Shown: positions 25,607 to 34,072 of the stretch, piece after piece
How positions within the stretch are numbered: position 1 is the stretch's first letter
Layout: each line of letters opens with the position of its first letter
NCBI GenBank assembly: GCA_947165255.1
Contig: CAMUZR010000011.1
Location: 1 to 64,000 of the forward strand
Direction of reading: 5' to 3'
DNA: 64,000 bases
Source of the DNA: an uncultured Bacteroidales bacterium
Lineage (GTDB): Bacteria > Bacteroidota > Bacteroidia > Bacteroidales > P3
Program-made: the position numbers and the translations under genes
The notes under the pieces: model-generated
What the model was told of the DNA's origin: nothing
Database searches by the model: none
Seen by the model: only the letters and a program-made list of their open reading frames with translations

Positions 25607-27354
25607 AATCCGAGTGTTATTTCGATTTGGTTGATTTCTTTGAGGCCTTTGAGCTGTTTGTCGGTGTTGGCTGCGTCGTTCTGCAGTCTGTCCCACACTG
25701 CGTTCTGCACGGTGATGAAGGCTTCGAGCTGCTGGAGGTAGATAATGAGCTCGGAGACGTGGTTGACGGTGCGCATGGTCATGTACTCGTTCTCGAGGGT
25801 GTTGTAGGCTTTGCGCAGGTTGCGGTAGGGCTGTATTTTGGAGGATATTTTGTCGCCCAGTACTTTGCTTTGTTCGGCCAGGCTGATGGTGTTGATGCAG
25901 GTTAATTCCATTTCGATGCAGTCGTTCAGTTGGCTGATGAACTCGCTGCCGCCGGCGGCATCAATGAAGGTGGGAGTGAGGACGAATTGTTTGCGGATGT
26001 TTTGGAAGGCGTTGTATACTTTCAGGTGCGACATCCAGCCTTTGCTTATGGTGTCTTTGTAGTCGTCTATCTGCTGTCGGAAGGTGATGATGGTGTCGTA
26101 TTGGCGTTGGAGGTGTTCGAAACGTTCCATTTCCAAGCCGAAGCGGGCGGCGTCGTCGAGAGTCATGTAGTTGGGCGACATGGAGTTGATGCTGCTAAGT
26201 TGGCGGTAGGCTTTGGCCACGTCGTTGTATCTCATGCCGCAGCGTTTGACGATGGAGTCGCCGTTGGCCTGTATTTGGGTGAGCCGGTTGTAGTCCTGTA
26301 TGTAGCAGTCCTGCACTTGGGTGAATTCTTGGAGGTTTTTGATGAAGGTTTCGGCCTCGGTGATGGAGTTGAAGGCGGGCACCATGTTGACTGTGGCGGC
26401 CACTTCTTGGTAGGTTTTGGCCACGTCGTGCGAGCGCGGGTAGTAGAGGCTGTTGATGCGTTTGTTGGTGGCGTTGATTTTTTCGCGCAGGTCGATGACG
26501 GCAAGGTAGCTGTTTTGGACTTCGATGATGGTTTCTAAGGAGTTGATGTAGTTGTAGTAGCTCTTGATGGAGGAGAAGTTGACGGGGGGCATGGGTTGGC
26601 GGAAGGTGCGCTGGTAGGAGCGGAGGACGTCGACGTGGCCGTTCTCGCAACGAACTTTGAGGGTGTTGATGAAGTTGTTGATGCGGGCGGAGTAGTTGCT
26701 GTTGCTCAGGAGGTTGTCTATAAGGTGCTTTTGGAAGCGGGAGAATTCGTTGAGGCTGTTGAGGTAGTTGGTGTCGTTACGTTTCATGGAGAAGTCGTAG
26801 CGGTTGTAGACGGAGAGGTAGTTGTAGTAGATGTCGCGGAGTTCTTTCTTGCGTTCTTTGCTGCTGACGCCGATGCCTTCGCAGGTGTTGACGATGGTGC
26901 GGTGCTGGCGGTCGATGGTGTCTTTGCATTGCCGGAGGGCGTTTTGCTGGATGTTGTCTATCCGACGGTGCTCCTGCTCGATGTAGCCGTGGGCGCGGTC
27001 GAGGATGTACTGCGAAAGGGTGTTGATGCGCTGGGTGTAGGTCTTGTAGTCTTCGATGTAGTGGGTGGCGTCGATCCAGACGGTGTCGTTGGAGTGGCGA
27101 TAGTCGTAGAGCATGACGTTGGACAGGGCCATGAGTTTGGCATTGAGGGTGACGCAGGTGTCGGTGAGGGCGCTGGTGGGGCCGTCCAGGCTGTCGAGGT
27201 AGCGTGAGATGTGGACGGTGTCGTCGAGAAAAATGGGGCGGATGCCGAAGTTGGGCGCCAGTTCTTTGGTTGAGACGGGGATGCTGTTTTGGCCGAAAGC
27301 GGAAAGAGAGAGAAGGCAGGCCGAAACAATAGTGATGAGTTGATGTTTTTTCAT
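25603..27354 (-). CDS. Secreted helical-repeat protein (67-residue repeats)
   Basis: A 583-residue protein with a signal peptide (cut near AFG-Q). I recognise no family. It is almost wholly alpha-helical and contains at least four and a half tandem repeats of 67-68 residues, beginning at Val243, Val311, Val379, Val446 and Leu513, each starting V-x-x-(A/S)-(Y/F) and later with a hydrophobic E-x-F-I-x-x-L core. A more diverged unit may begin near Ile175. The repeats suggest a periplasmic or surface scaffold. It follows purF by 17 nt and overlaps elbB by 4 nt. Confidence 0.8.
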   Translation of the reverse strand: MKKHQLITIVSACLLSLSAFGQNSIPVSTKELAPNFGIRPIFLDDTVHISRYLDSLDGPTSALTDTCVTLNAKLMALSNVMLYDYRHSNDTVWIDATHYIEDYKTYTQRINTLSQYILDRAHGYIEQEHRRIDNIQQNALRQCKDTIDRQHRTIVNTCEGIGVSSKERKKELRDIYYNYLSVYNRYDFSMKRNDTNYLNSLNEFSRFQKHLIDNLLSNSNYSARINNFINTLKVRCENGHVDVLRSYQRTFRQPMPPVNFSSIKSYYNYINSLETIIEVQNSYLAVIDLREKINATNKRINSLYYPRSHDVAKTYQEVAATVNMVPAFNSITEAETFIKNLQEFTQVQDCYIQDYNRLTQIQANGDSIVKRCGMRYNDVAKAYRQLSSINSMSPNYMTLDDAARFGLEMERFEHLQRQYDTIITFRQQIDDYKDTISKGWMSHLKVYNAFQNIRKQFVLTPTFIDAAGGSEFISQLNDCIEMELTCINTISLAEQSKVLGDKISSKIQPYRNLRKAYNTLENEYMTMRTVNHVSELIIYLQQLEAFITVQNAVWDRLQNDAANTDKQLKGLKEINQIEITLGL

Positions 27355-27371
27355 TTTCGAGGAAGGATATT

Positions 27372-28781
27372 TTATTCGCCGAAGGAGCTACCGTCGAAGC
27401 AGTGGGTGCATATCTTGCATTTGGGCAGCCCGATGGACTGGCAGATGGTTTCCAGAGTGTTGAATTTCAGTGTGTCGACCCCAACGGTGCGGCGGATGGT
27501 CTCTACCATGCGGGCGTATTGGGGGGTGGTGTCGTCTTGGTAGGCTTGGATGTTTTTTATTTGGCCGCCTTCCAGTTCCTCAATTACGCGGCGGGTGATG
27601 AGTTCCTTGTCGGTCTTGGAGGCAGAGAAGTTGAGCCATTGGCAGCCGTGGACGAGCGGGGGGCAGCTGATGCGCACGTGTATGTGCTTTACCCCGTTGG
27701 CGTAGAGCATTTTTACTTGGTCGCGCAGTTGGGTGCCGCGGACGATGCTGTCGTCGCAGAAGACCACATCTTTGCCCTGGAGCACTTTGCGGGAGGGTAT
27801 GAGTTTCATCTTGGCCACGAGGCTGCGGGCTTCTTGGTTGGTGGGCATGAAGCTGCGGGCCCAGGTGGGGGTGTATTTGAGTATGCCGCGTTTGTAGGGG
27901 ATTCCGCTGCCGGCGGCGTAGCCTAGGGCCATGCCAACGCCCGAGTCGGGGATGCCGGAAACATAGTCGGCCTCCACGTTGTCGCTTTTGCCCATGGCTT
28001 CGCCTAGGCGGAAGCGGACTTCCTCGACGTTGATGTTCTCGTATTCGACGCAGGGGTAGCCGTAGTAAATCCAGAGGAAGGAGCAAATTTGCATCTTGTC
28101 GTCGGTGGGAGCGACGATTTGGCGGTAGCCGTCGTGGTTGATGAGGACTGCCTCGCCGGGCTTGAGGAAATATTCGGTTTGGAAGCCGAGGTTGACGTAG
28201 CTGTGGCTTTCGCTAGCGACGGCGTAGTCGTTGTCGCGCCGGCCGATGGTGAGAGGGGTGCGGCCGTAGCGGTCGCGGGCGGCAATGATGCCGTTGTTTG
28301 TGAGTATGAGGAAGGTGACGCTGCCGCGCACACGTTGGTAGACGTTGGCGATGCCGTCGGCGAAGTCTTTGCCTTGGGTTACCAACAGAGCCACTAGTTC
28401 GGTGGGGTTGGTCATGCCCATGCTGAGTTCGGTGAACTGCTGGTTGCGGTCCATGCAGTGCTTCTCTAACTCGTTGATGTTGTTGATTCGTGAGACAGAG
28501 CAGACGGCAAAACGGCCCAGATGGGAGTTGCAGACGATAGGTTGTGGGTCGGAGTCGCTGATGACGCCGATGCCGCGGTCGCCCAACATTTCGTTGATGT
28601 CTTCGGCAAACTTGGTTTTGAACTGTGTGTTTTCGATGTTGTGGATGTTGCGGTGGATGACGCCATTATCGATTGTACTCAAGCCTGCACGGCGGGTTCC
28701 AAGGTGGGAGTGATAGTCGGTGCCATAAAATAGGTCGGTGGCACAGGGTTTGCTGGTGATGACTCCAAAAAGGCCGCTCAT
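27372..28781 (-). CDS. purF: Amidophosphoribosyltransferase-like protein with Ser at the nucleophile position
   Basis: A 469-residue protein with the order of PurF: N-terminal class II glutaminase-type Ntn domain, then a phosphoribosyltransferase domain with the PRPP loop VVFCDDSIVRGT (339-350). It would transfer ammonia from glutamine to PRPP, the first step of purine synthesis. Oddity: PurF normally starts Met-Cys-Gly, the Cys being the glutaminase nucleophile; here it reads MSGLFGV, with Ser. Bacteroidota are known to have a PurF-like group with this N-terminus in addition to a standard PurF, so this may be a paralogue with altered amidotransfer. A promoter lies in the 3' end of mtaB. Confidence 0.85.
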   Translation of the reverse strand: MSGLFGVITSKPCATDLFYGTDYHSHLGTRRAGLSTIDNGVIHRNIHNIENTQFKTKFAEDINEMLGDRGIGVISDSDPQPIVCNSHLGRFAVCSVSRINNINELEKHCMDRNQQFTELSMGMTNPTELVALLVTQGKDFADGIANVYQRVRGSVTFLILTNNGIIAARDRYGRTPLTIGRRDNDYAVASESHSYVNLGFQTEYFLKPGEAVLINHDGYRQIVAPTDDKMQICSFLWIYYGYPCVEYENINVEEVRFRLGEAMGKSDNVEADYVSGIPDSGVGMALGYAAGSGIPYKRGILKYTPTWARSFMPTNQEARSLVAKMKLIPSRKVLQGKDVVFCDDSIVRGTQLRDQVKMLYANGVKHIHVRISCPPLVHGCQWLNFSASKTDKELITRRVIEELEGGQIKNIQAYQDDTTPQYARMVETIRRTVGVDTLKFNTLETICQSIGLPKCKICTHCFDGSSFGE

Positions 28782-28865
28782 AATTGTTGTTTTAAATGAT
28801 GAATAATTTATATATTATTGTGGCAAAAAGTGTTACACCACATTGGATGTTTCCTTATAAAAGGG

Positions 28866-28895
28866 CAAAAATACGTATTTTTTTTCAATCTTCAA
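28866..28895 (-). promoter_or_regulatory. Promoter of the purF-like unit
   Basis: Minus-strand TTG (28895-28893), 19 nt, TATTTTTG (28873-28866). The -33 element lies inside the last codons of mtaB and the box is about 85 nt before the purF-like start. Confidence 0.65.
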
Positions 28896-30189
28896 AAGAG
28901 ATGTTTTCAACAATTGTTGAATTGGTGATGGGGAAGGGAGTGACGGTGCCGCAAAGGGCCTCATCGTAAGGACGTTGCAGGCGTATGTAGTTGTCGGTCC
29001 AGCCCTGCATGGTCGGGTTGTTGGGATCGCCGTGGCGAGTGTGTTCCCAGAGGACTGTGCGGGTCTTGCCCATCTGGCTTTCGACGAAGGCATGTCGTTT
29101 GCGATCGGAGAGTTGGTGGAGTTCCTGGCTGCGGGCTTTACGGACGGGGATGTCTACGCGCTCGGCCATTTTCAGTGCCAGGGTGTTGGGGCGGTCGGAG
29201 TAGGGAAAGACGTGCAGGTAGGAAATGGGCAGGCTTTCGAGGTATTGTTTGCTTCGGGCAAAGGTTTCTTGGTCCTCGCCGTTGAATCCGGTGATGACGT
29301 CGGCGGCGATGCAGGCGTCGGGCATGACGCGACGGATGTGTTGCAGCCGGTTGGCGTAGAGGGCGGTGTCGTAATGGCGGTGCATCATCTTGAGTACTTT
29401 GTCCGACCCAGCCTGCAGGGGGATGTGGAAGTGGGGGAGGAAGGCACGGGAATGGGCTACGAAGTCGATGATTTCGTCGGTGATGAGGTTGGGCTCGATG
29501 CTGGAGATGCGGTAGCGGAGGATACCGTCGACTTGGTCGAGCGCTTTGAGCAAGTCGATGAATTGCTCGCCCTGACGGAGGCCGAAGGTGCCGGTGTTGA
29601 CTCCGGTGAGTACCACTTCACGGGTGCCGGTGGCGGCAATTTCGTGTGCCACGGCCACGGTTTCGGCGATGGTGGAGCTGCGGCTGCGGCCACGGGCGAA
29701 GGGGATGGCACAGTAGGAGCAGAAATAGTCGCAGCCGTCCTGGATTTTGAAGAAGGTGCGGGTGCGGTCGCCGCCCGAGTAGCTGAGTTGGAAGCTGCGG
29801 GGCTCGTCGGTGTTGACATAGGGAAGGGTAGGGGTGTGGCCTTCTTGCTGATCCCGTAGGGAGGTCATTATCTCCAGCAGGCGGTGTTTTTGGTCGTTGC
29901 CGAGGATGATGCTTACGCCGGGTATGGAGGCAATTTGCTGGGCGTCGTTCTGGGCGAAGCAGCCGATGACGGCCACGGTGGCGTAGGGGTTTTGGGCAAT
30001 GGCCTGCCGGATGGCGTTACGGCATTTTTTTTCTGCTACCGAGGTTACGGTGCAGGTGTTTATTACGTATATGTCTGCCTTTTGGTGGAAGTCTACTATG
30101 ACGAAACCAGCGGCGGCGAATTTTTTTTGCAAGTTGCTGGTTTCGGCAAAATTAAGTTTGCATCCGAGGGTGTGGGTTGCGATGTTCAT
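28885..30189 (-). CDS. mtaB: tRNA (t6A37) methylthiotransferase MtaB
   Basis: A 434-residue radical-SAM methylthiotransferase. The N-terminal UPF0004 domain carries Cys10, Cys46 and Cys77 for the second iron-sulfur cluster; the radical SAM motif is CDYFCSYC (Cys153, Cys157, Cys160); a C-terminal TRAM-like region follows (VESQMGKTRTVLWE). MtaB adds a methylthio group to t6A37 of tRNAs reading ANN codons. The N-terminus (HTLGCKLNFAETSNL) fits the MtaB branch rather than MiaB or RimO. It is transcribed away from the small RNA candidate upstream. Confidence 0.93.
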   Translation of the reverse strand: MNIATHTLGCKLNFAETSNLQKKFAAAGFVIVDFHQKADIYVINTCTVTSVAEKKCRNAIRQAIAQNPYATVAVIGCFAQNDAQQIASIPGVSIILGNDQKHRLLEIMTSLRDQQEGHTPTLPYVNTDEPRSFQLSYSGGDRTRTFFKIQDGCDYFCSYCAIPFARGRSRSSTIAETVAVAHEIAATGTREVVLTGVNTGTFGLRQGEQFIDLLKALDQVDGILRYRISSIEPNLITDEIIDFVAHSRAFLPHFHIPLQAGSDKVLKMMHRHYDTALYANRLQHIRRVMPDACIAADVITGFNGEDQETFARSKQYLESLPISYLHVFPYSDRPNTLALKMAERVDIPVRKARSQELHQLSDRKRHAFVESQMGKTRTVLWEHTRHGDPNNPTMQGWTDNYIRLQRPYDEALCGTVTPFPITNSTIVENISFED

Positions 30190-30224
30190 GCGAGTTAATA
30201 AAAGTTAAATATTCGTAGTTGCTG

Positions 30225-30254
30225 TTGTTAATTGGAAAAATGTTAGTACTTTTG
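30225..30254 (+). promoter_or_regulatory. Strong promoter with no gene behind it
   Basis: TTG (30225-30227), 19 nt, TACTTTTG (30247-30254), then CAACCGC. No coding frame follows on the plus strand before the terminator at 30362-30390, which points to a short untranslated RNA. The sequence just after the box resembles that at the 6S-like gene (35559). Confidence 0.6.
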
Positions 30255-30390
30255 CAACCGCATTTGAAAGGGAAAAGCAGTATGTAATAACTGTAAATCA
30301 AGTGCTTAGGTTTCATAGTTTACCTAAAAAAGGATTTTGTAATAGTGTTTAATGGGAAAATGGGACATCGAAAGGTGTCCCATTTTTTTG
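30255..30390 (+). ncRNA. Candidate small RNA
   Basis: Between the promoter at 30225-30254 and a terminator hairpin lie about 110 nt that fold locally: CAGT / ACTG near 30280-30295, TTAGGT (30306-30311) with ACCTAA (30322-30327), then the terminator GGGACATCGAAAGGTGTCCC (30362-30381) and TTTTTTT. I do not recognise an Rfam family. The 5' 35 nt resemble the leader of the 6S-like RNA at 35567. The same hairpin can also end the minus-strand repeat gene at 30399. Confidence 0.4.
30356..30390. terminator. Bidirectional terminator
   Basis: ATGGGACA / TGTCCCAT with a short loop CGAAAGG-type core. T7 follows on the plus strand and TTTTCCC on the minus strand, so it can serve both the small RNA candidate and the minus-strand repeat gene. 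Confidence 0.8.
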
Positions 30391-30398
30391 TTCCTAAG

Positions 30399-31442
30399 TT
30401 ATTTTTCGAAATCGAAAACGCCGCCGGCTTCCTGGGTTTGCTTTTGCAGTTGGAGGCTCTTGAGCATCTTCATGCAGTCCTGGTCGGGGAAGACGTCGAA
30501 GTCGGGCTTGGGGTCGAGGCTGAGAATTTCACGGCCTTCGCGGTCGAGGGTGGTGCCGACGATGAGGTTGGTGGCCACCATGATGCGGGCTTCGCGATTG
30601 GCGAGGGTGAAATGGCTGTTGCCGACATGGCCGTAAAGGACTTCGGCGGGTTCTTCATCGATAAGTTTGGTGCCGTTGCTGAGGTATACGATGGCTTTTT
30701 TCTTGCCTTGTGGTGCCATGTAATAAATGTCGTAGATGCTCACGAAACGCTCTTCGGGCAGCAGCAGGCGCACCTCACGGTCTTTAGATATGCCCATCAC
30801 CCAGCGCTCCTTGACTACGAGTTGGCCGTTTTCGTAGTGCTTCCATTGGCCGTTGCGTTCGCCCTTGGTGTAGTGGCCTTCCTGCACCAGCTGGTTGTTG
30901 TCGTCGTATTCTACCAGTCGGCCCTCGATGCCGCCGTGGACATAGGTGGCGGTGATGTAGCCTTGCTTTCCAATGCGTTTCCACCAGCGGCCGTGGCGAT
31001 GGTTGTCGCTCCAGTTGCACACTTCGGCGGTGTCGCCAGTGGGGGTGAAGATGACCTGTAGGCCGTGGCGCACACCCATCTTATAGTGGGTGAACTTGAT
31101 GAGGTTGCCTTTCTCGGAGAAAAACTCCCATCGGCCGTCGCGGTTCTTCTGGTTGAAGTTGCCTTTGGCCAGCAGGTGGCCGTCCTTGTCGTAGACTTCG
31201 TGTTTGCAAATCTTGCCGGGGACGGTGTATTCGTTCTTAATGCGGATGGTGCCGTTGGGGTAGTAGTAGGTGAAGGTGCCGGTTTCCTGGTCGTCCACGA
31301 AGGTACCCTCGTATATTTTGGCGCCCTGCTTGTCGGTTTTTACCCAGTGGCCTTGTTTGCGGCCCTGTTTGTCCATCTGGTTCTGCGCCTGGCAGGCCAT
31401 GCCCACCAACATAAGCGCCAATACTAATAATCTGTATTTCAT
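30399..31442 (-). CDS. Secreted MORN/YwqK-like repeat protein
   Basis: A 347-residue protein with a signal peptide or lipoprotein-like start (LVGMACQAQ; a Cys at 17 could be a lipobox). Residues about 25-230 are repeats of the type G-x-F/W-x-x-Y/F-x-x-x-G-x-L, for example KQGHWVKTDKQGAKIYEG, ETGTFTYYYPNG and RNGQWKHYENGQLVVKE, as in the MORN_2 / YwqK antitoxin-like family. The last 110 residues do not repeat. Such proteins are common in the Bacteroidota envelope with unclear function. No toxin gene is adjacent. Confidence 0.8.
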   Translation of the reverse strand: MKYRLLVLALMLVGMACQAQNQMDKQGRKQGHWVKTDKQGAKIYEGTFVDDQETGTFTYYYPNGTIRIKNEYTVPGKICKHEVYDKDGHLLAKGNFNQKNRDGRWEFFSEKGNLIKFTHYKMGVRHGLQVIFTPTGDTAEVCNWSDNHRHGRWWKRIGKQGYITATYVHGGIEGRLVEYDDNNQLVQEGHYTKGERNGQWKHYENGQLVVKERWVMGISKDREVRLLLPEERFVSIYDIYYMAPQGKKKAIVYLSNGTKLIDEEPAEVLYGHVGNSHFTLANREARIMVATNLIVGTTLDREGREILSLDPKPDFDVFPDQDCMKMLKSLQLQKQTQEAGGVFDFEK

Positions 31443-31494
31443 ATTGTGTCTGTTTTTGTTCTTACACTAAATTTTTTCTAAATGAAATAATTTG

Positions 31495-31502
31495 CAAAAA
31501 TA
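31495..31502 (-). promoter_or_regulatory. -7 box for the YwqK-like gene
   Basis: Minus-strand TATTTTTG about 55 nt before the start at 31442, in the divergent region with the TonB-dependent receptor gene. No well-spaced TTG was found. Confidence 0.4.
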
Positions 31503-31544
31503 CAATTTTTTTTCAATTCCATCGTTTTATTGCAAATAAAAATA

Positions 31545-34004
31545 ATGAACAAGTCGCTATTTATAACTTCGCTGCTCCTGCTGCTCCAATTTTTTTCGTC
31601 CGCGATGGCGCAAGGGATATTGCAGGGGCGCGTCTCTAATACTGAGGGTCGTGCAGTGGAATTTGCCAATGTGGGTGTGGTTAGCGCCAAGACCCCCTAC
31701 GGAGCTGTAACCGACACCCGTGGCTTCTATAGGCTCTCTGTAAAATCTTCCGACACTATCACCCTCCGCGTCTCCTGCACGGGCTATCAGGCGTTGGAAC
31801 TGCGCCTGAAGCTGGCTCCCAAAGAGTCGCGCACACTTGACTTTACCCTCGCCCCTCTGTCTACCCAGCTTGACGAGGTGGTCGTTTCCGATGAGCACAT
31901 CCGCTCTACCCCCTTCACCCAGATTGACATAGAAAAAATAGAAAATACCGTGGGGCCTAACGACGGAGTGGAGGCGCTTATCAAAACCCTGCCCGACGTC
32001 AGCTCTGGCAACGAACTCTCGTCGCAGTATTCGGTCCGCGGCGGCTCGTTCGACGAAAACATGGTTTATATCAACGGGGTGGAAATCTATCGCCCACAGC
32101 TTATCCGTAGCGGCCAGCAGGAGGGTATGAGCATTATCAATCCCGACCTTGTGGACCACCTGCTTTTCTCTCCCGGTGGATTCGATGCCACCTATGGCGA
32201 CCGCATGTCGTCGGTTTTGGACATTATCTACAGCCGCCCTCTCGAACGTCGTTTCCGTGCATCGCTCTCGCTGCTCGGAGGTTCACTCTCGGCGCAAGGA
32301 CGCGTGGGCGAACGTTTCAGCTACAGCGTTGGTTTCCGCCAGCACAATAATAGCTATGTTTTTAAGAGCATGGACACCGAAGGCAGCTACCGTACCTCCT
32401 ATACTGACCTTCAGGGTATCTTCGGCTATCGTGTGAACGATAAACTCGACCTTTCCCTCCTAACCATTTGGACTCGCAACGTCTACGGCCTCATTCCCTC
32501 TTCTCGCACTACCACCTTCGGTGGCACTAGCACACGGTCGCTGGAGTTCGATGTCTATTTCGACGGCCGCGAGGTGGACAAGTACAATACCTTCCTAGGT
32601 TCCCTTACCCTTGACTACCATCCTTCCGATGACTTCCAATTGCGTTGGATTACCTCGGCGCAATACAACCGCGAGCAGGAACTTTACGACATTCAGGACC
32701 AGTACTGGCTCTACGAGGTGGGCATTGGCGAGCAGGTGGGTGACACCAATCGTTTTGACCGCGGCGTAGGCACCTTCCTCGAGCATGCCCGCAACTACCT
32801 CGACATGGGCATCTATGCCACCGAATTCCGGGCCGTTCACTATGCTTCACTAGGCAATTGGAATTTCGGCATCAAGGCTCAGCTGGAACAAATACGCGAC
32901 CGCATGCGCGAGTGGAAATGGGTGGACAGCGCGGGCTACGCTTTCCCCACTGACCACCACACCCCCGGCCTCGACGACACTGCCGTCTTCAATCCCCAGC
33001 TGCAGCTCTTCTGCCATGCCGACAACCAGATACAGACCCTCCGCGGCATCGCCTACCTGCAGCGCGAGGTCAACCTCTTCACCCGCAAGGACAACCTGGT
33101 GCGTCTCTTAGCCGGTGTGCGAGGGCAGTACTATGCCTCCTCTGTTCAGGACGGCCACCTGGGTACACAGTTCCTTCTCTCGCCCCGCCTGTCAGTGAAC
33201 TACAAGCCCCACAGCCGCCACGACATCCTCTACCGCCTGGCCGCTGGCGTCTATCAGCAGCCCTATCTCTACCGCGAGATGCGCCGTCTGGACGGCTCCC
33301 TCCACTCCGACCTCCCTGCCCAGACTTCCTATCAGGCCACCGGCACCGTCGATTGGAACATTCGCCTGTGGGACAAGCCTTTCCGCTTCACCGCCGATAT
33401 TTATTATAAATATATTACCAATTTAGTTCCCTACACTATTGACAACCTCCGCATCCGCTATAATCCCGACCAGGAAGCCGTGGGCTATGCTGCCGGGGTC
33501 AGTCTGCGTGTCAATGGCGACTTCGTTCCTGGGCTGGAGTCGTGGGCCAGCCTCTCACTCATGCAAACCCAAGAAAAATTCCTAGGCGACACCCTCGGCT
33601 GGATCTCCCGTCCCACCGACCAGCGGCTCAACTTCAAGATTTTCTTCCAAGACTACCTTCCCTCCTTTCCCTGGTGGCGCATGAGCCTCAGCCTCCTATT
33701 CGGCACCCGCACCCCCGTCACCTTCCCCTATCAGAAAGACCGTGCCATCCGCAACTCCCTCCCTCCCTATTTCCGCGTCGACTGGGGCAACACGGTTCAA
33801 CTCACCCGCTTCGAAAAAATCCGCAACTCCAAGTTAGGACGTTTTTTCGACGACCTCTCCCTCGGCATCGAAGTCTTCAACCTTTTCAACTATCGCAACG
33901 TGGTGTCCTTCATCTGGGTGGCCGACTACACCAACGAGTACTACGCAGTCCCCAACTACCTCACCGCCCGCCAAGTCAACGTCAAACTTACCGCCACCTT
34001 CTAA
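31545..34004 (+). CDS. TonB-dependent outer-membrane receptor
   Basis: An 819-residue protein. The ATG at 31545 is chosen because a signal peptide (MNKSLFITSLLLLLQFFSSAMAQ) starts there; an in-frame TTG 15 nt upstream is not needed. Domains: carboxypeptidase-D regulatory-like (about 24-105, GRVSNTEGRAVEFANV), plug (about 115-215, YSVRGGSFDENMVYINGVEIY) and a 22-strand-type barrel to the C-terminal Phe (NVKLTATF). It imports a ligand across the outer membrane with TonB energy. No SusD partner is adjacent, so it is not a standard glycan SusC; the substrate is unknown. An M16-like gene follows after 68 nt. Confidence 0.93.
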   Translation: MNKSLFITSLLLLLQFFSSAMAQGILQGRVSNTEGRAVEFANVGVVSAKTPYGAVTDTRGFYRLSVKSSDTITLRVSCTGYQALELRLKLAPKESRTLDFTLAPLSTQLDEVVVSDEHIRSTPFTQIDIEKIENTVGPNDGVEALIKTLPDVSSGNELSSQYSVRGGSFDENMVYINGVEIYRPQLIRSGQQEGMSIINPDLVDHLLFSPGGFDATYGDRMSSVLDIIYSRPLERRFRASLSLLGGSLSAQGRVGERFSYSVGFRQHNNSYVFKSMDTEGSYRTSYTDLQGIFGYRVNDKLDLSLLTIWTRNVYGLIPSSRTTTFGGTSTRSLEFDVYFDGREVDKYNTFLGSLTLDYHPSDDFQLRWITSAQYNREQELYDIQDQYWLYEVGIGEQVGDTNRFDRGVGTFLEHARNYLDMGIYATEFRAVHYASLGNWNFGIKAQLEQIRDRMREWKWVDSAGYAFPTDHHTPGLDDTAVFNPQLQLFCHADNQIQTLRGIAYLQREVNLFTRKDNLVRLLAGVRGQYYASSVQDGHLGTQFLLSPRLSVNYKPHSRHDILYRLAAGVYQQPYLYREMRRLDGSLHSDLPAQTSYQATGTVDWNIRLWDKPFRFTADIYYKYITNLVPYTIDNLRIRYNPDQEAVGYAAGVSLRVNGDFVPGLESWASLSLMQTQEKFLGDTLGWISRPTDQRLNFKIFFQDYLPSFPWWRMSLSLLFGTRTPVTFPYQKDRAIRNSLPPYFRVDWGNTVQLTRFEKIRNSKLGRFFDDLSLGIEVFNLFNYRNVVSFIWVADYTNEYYAVPNYLTARQVNVKLTATF

Positions 34005-34072
34005 ATAATTCTGAATTCTGAACCCTCATTTCCTAGAGGCTTTCGCACACCTTTTTTATTAACTTTTTAAAC

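Noticed and set aside
30399..31442. Antitoxin with adjacent toxin
   Set aside because: The YwqK-like repeats alone do not make a toxin-antitoxin pair and no toxin-like gene is next to it.
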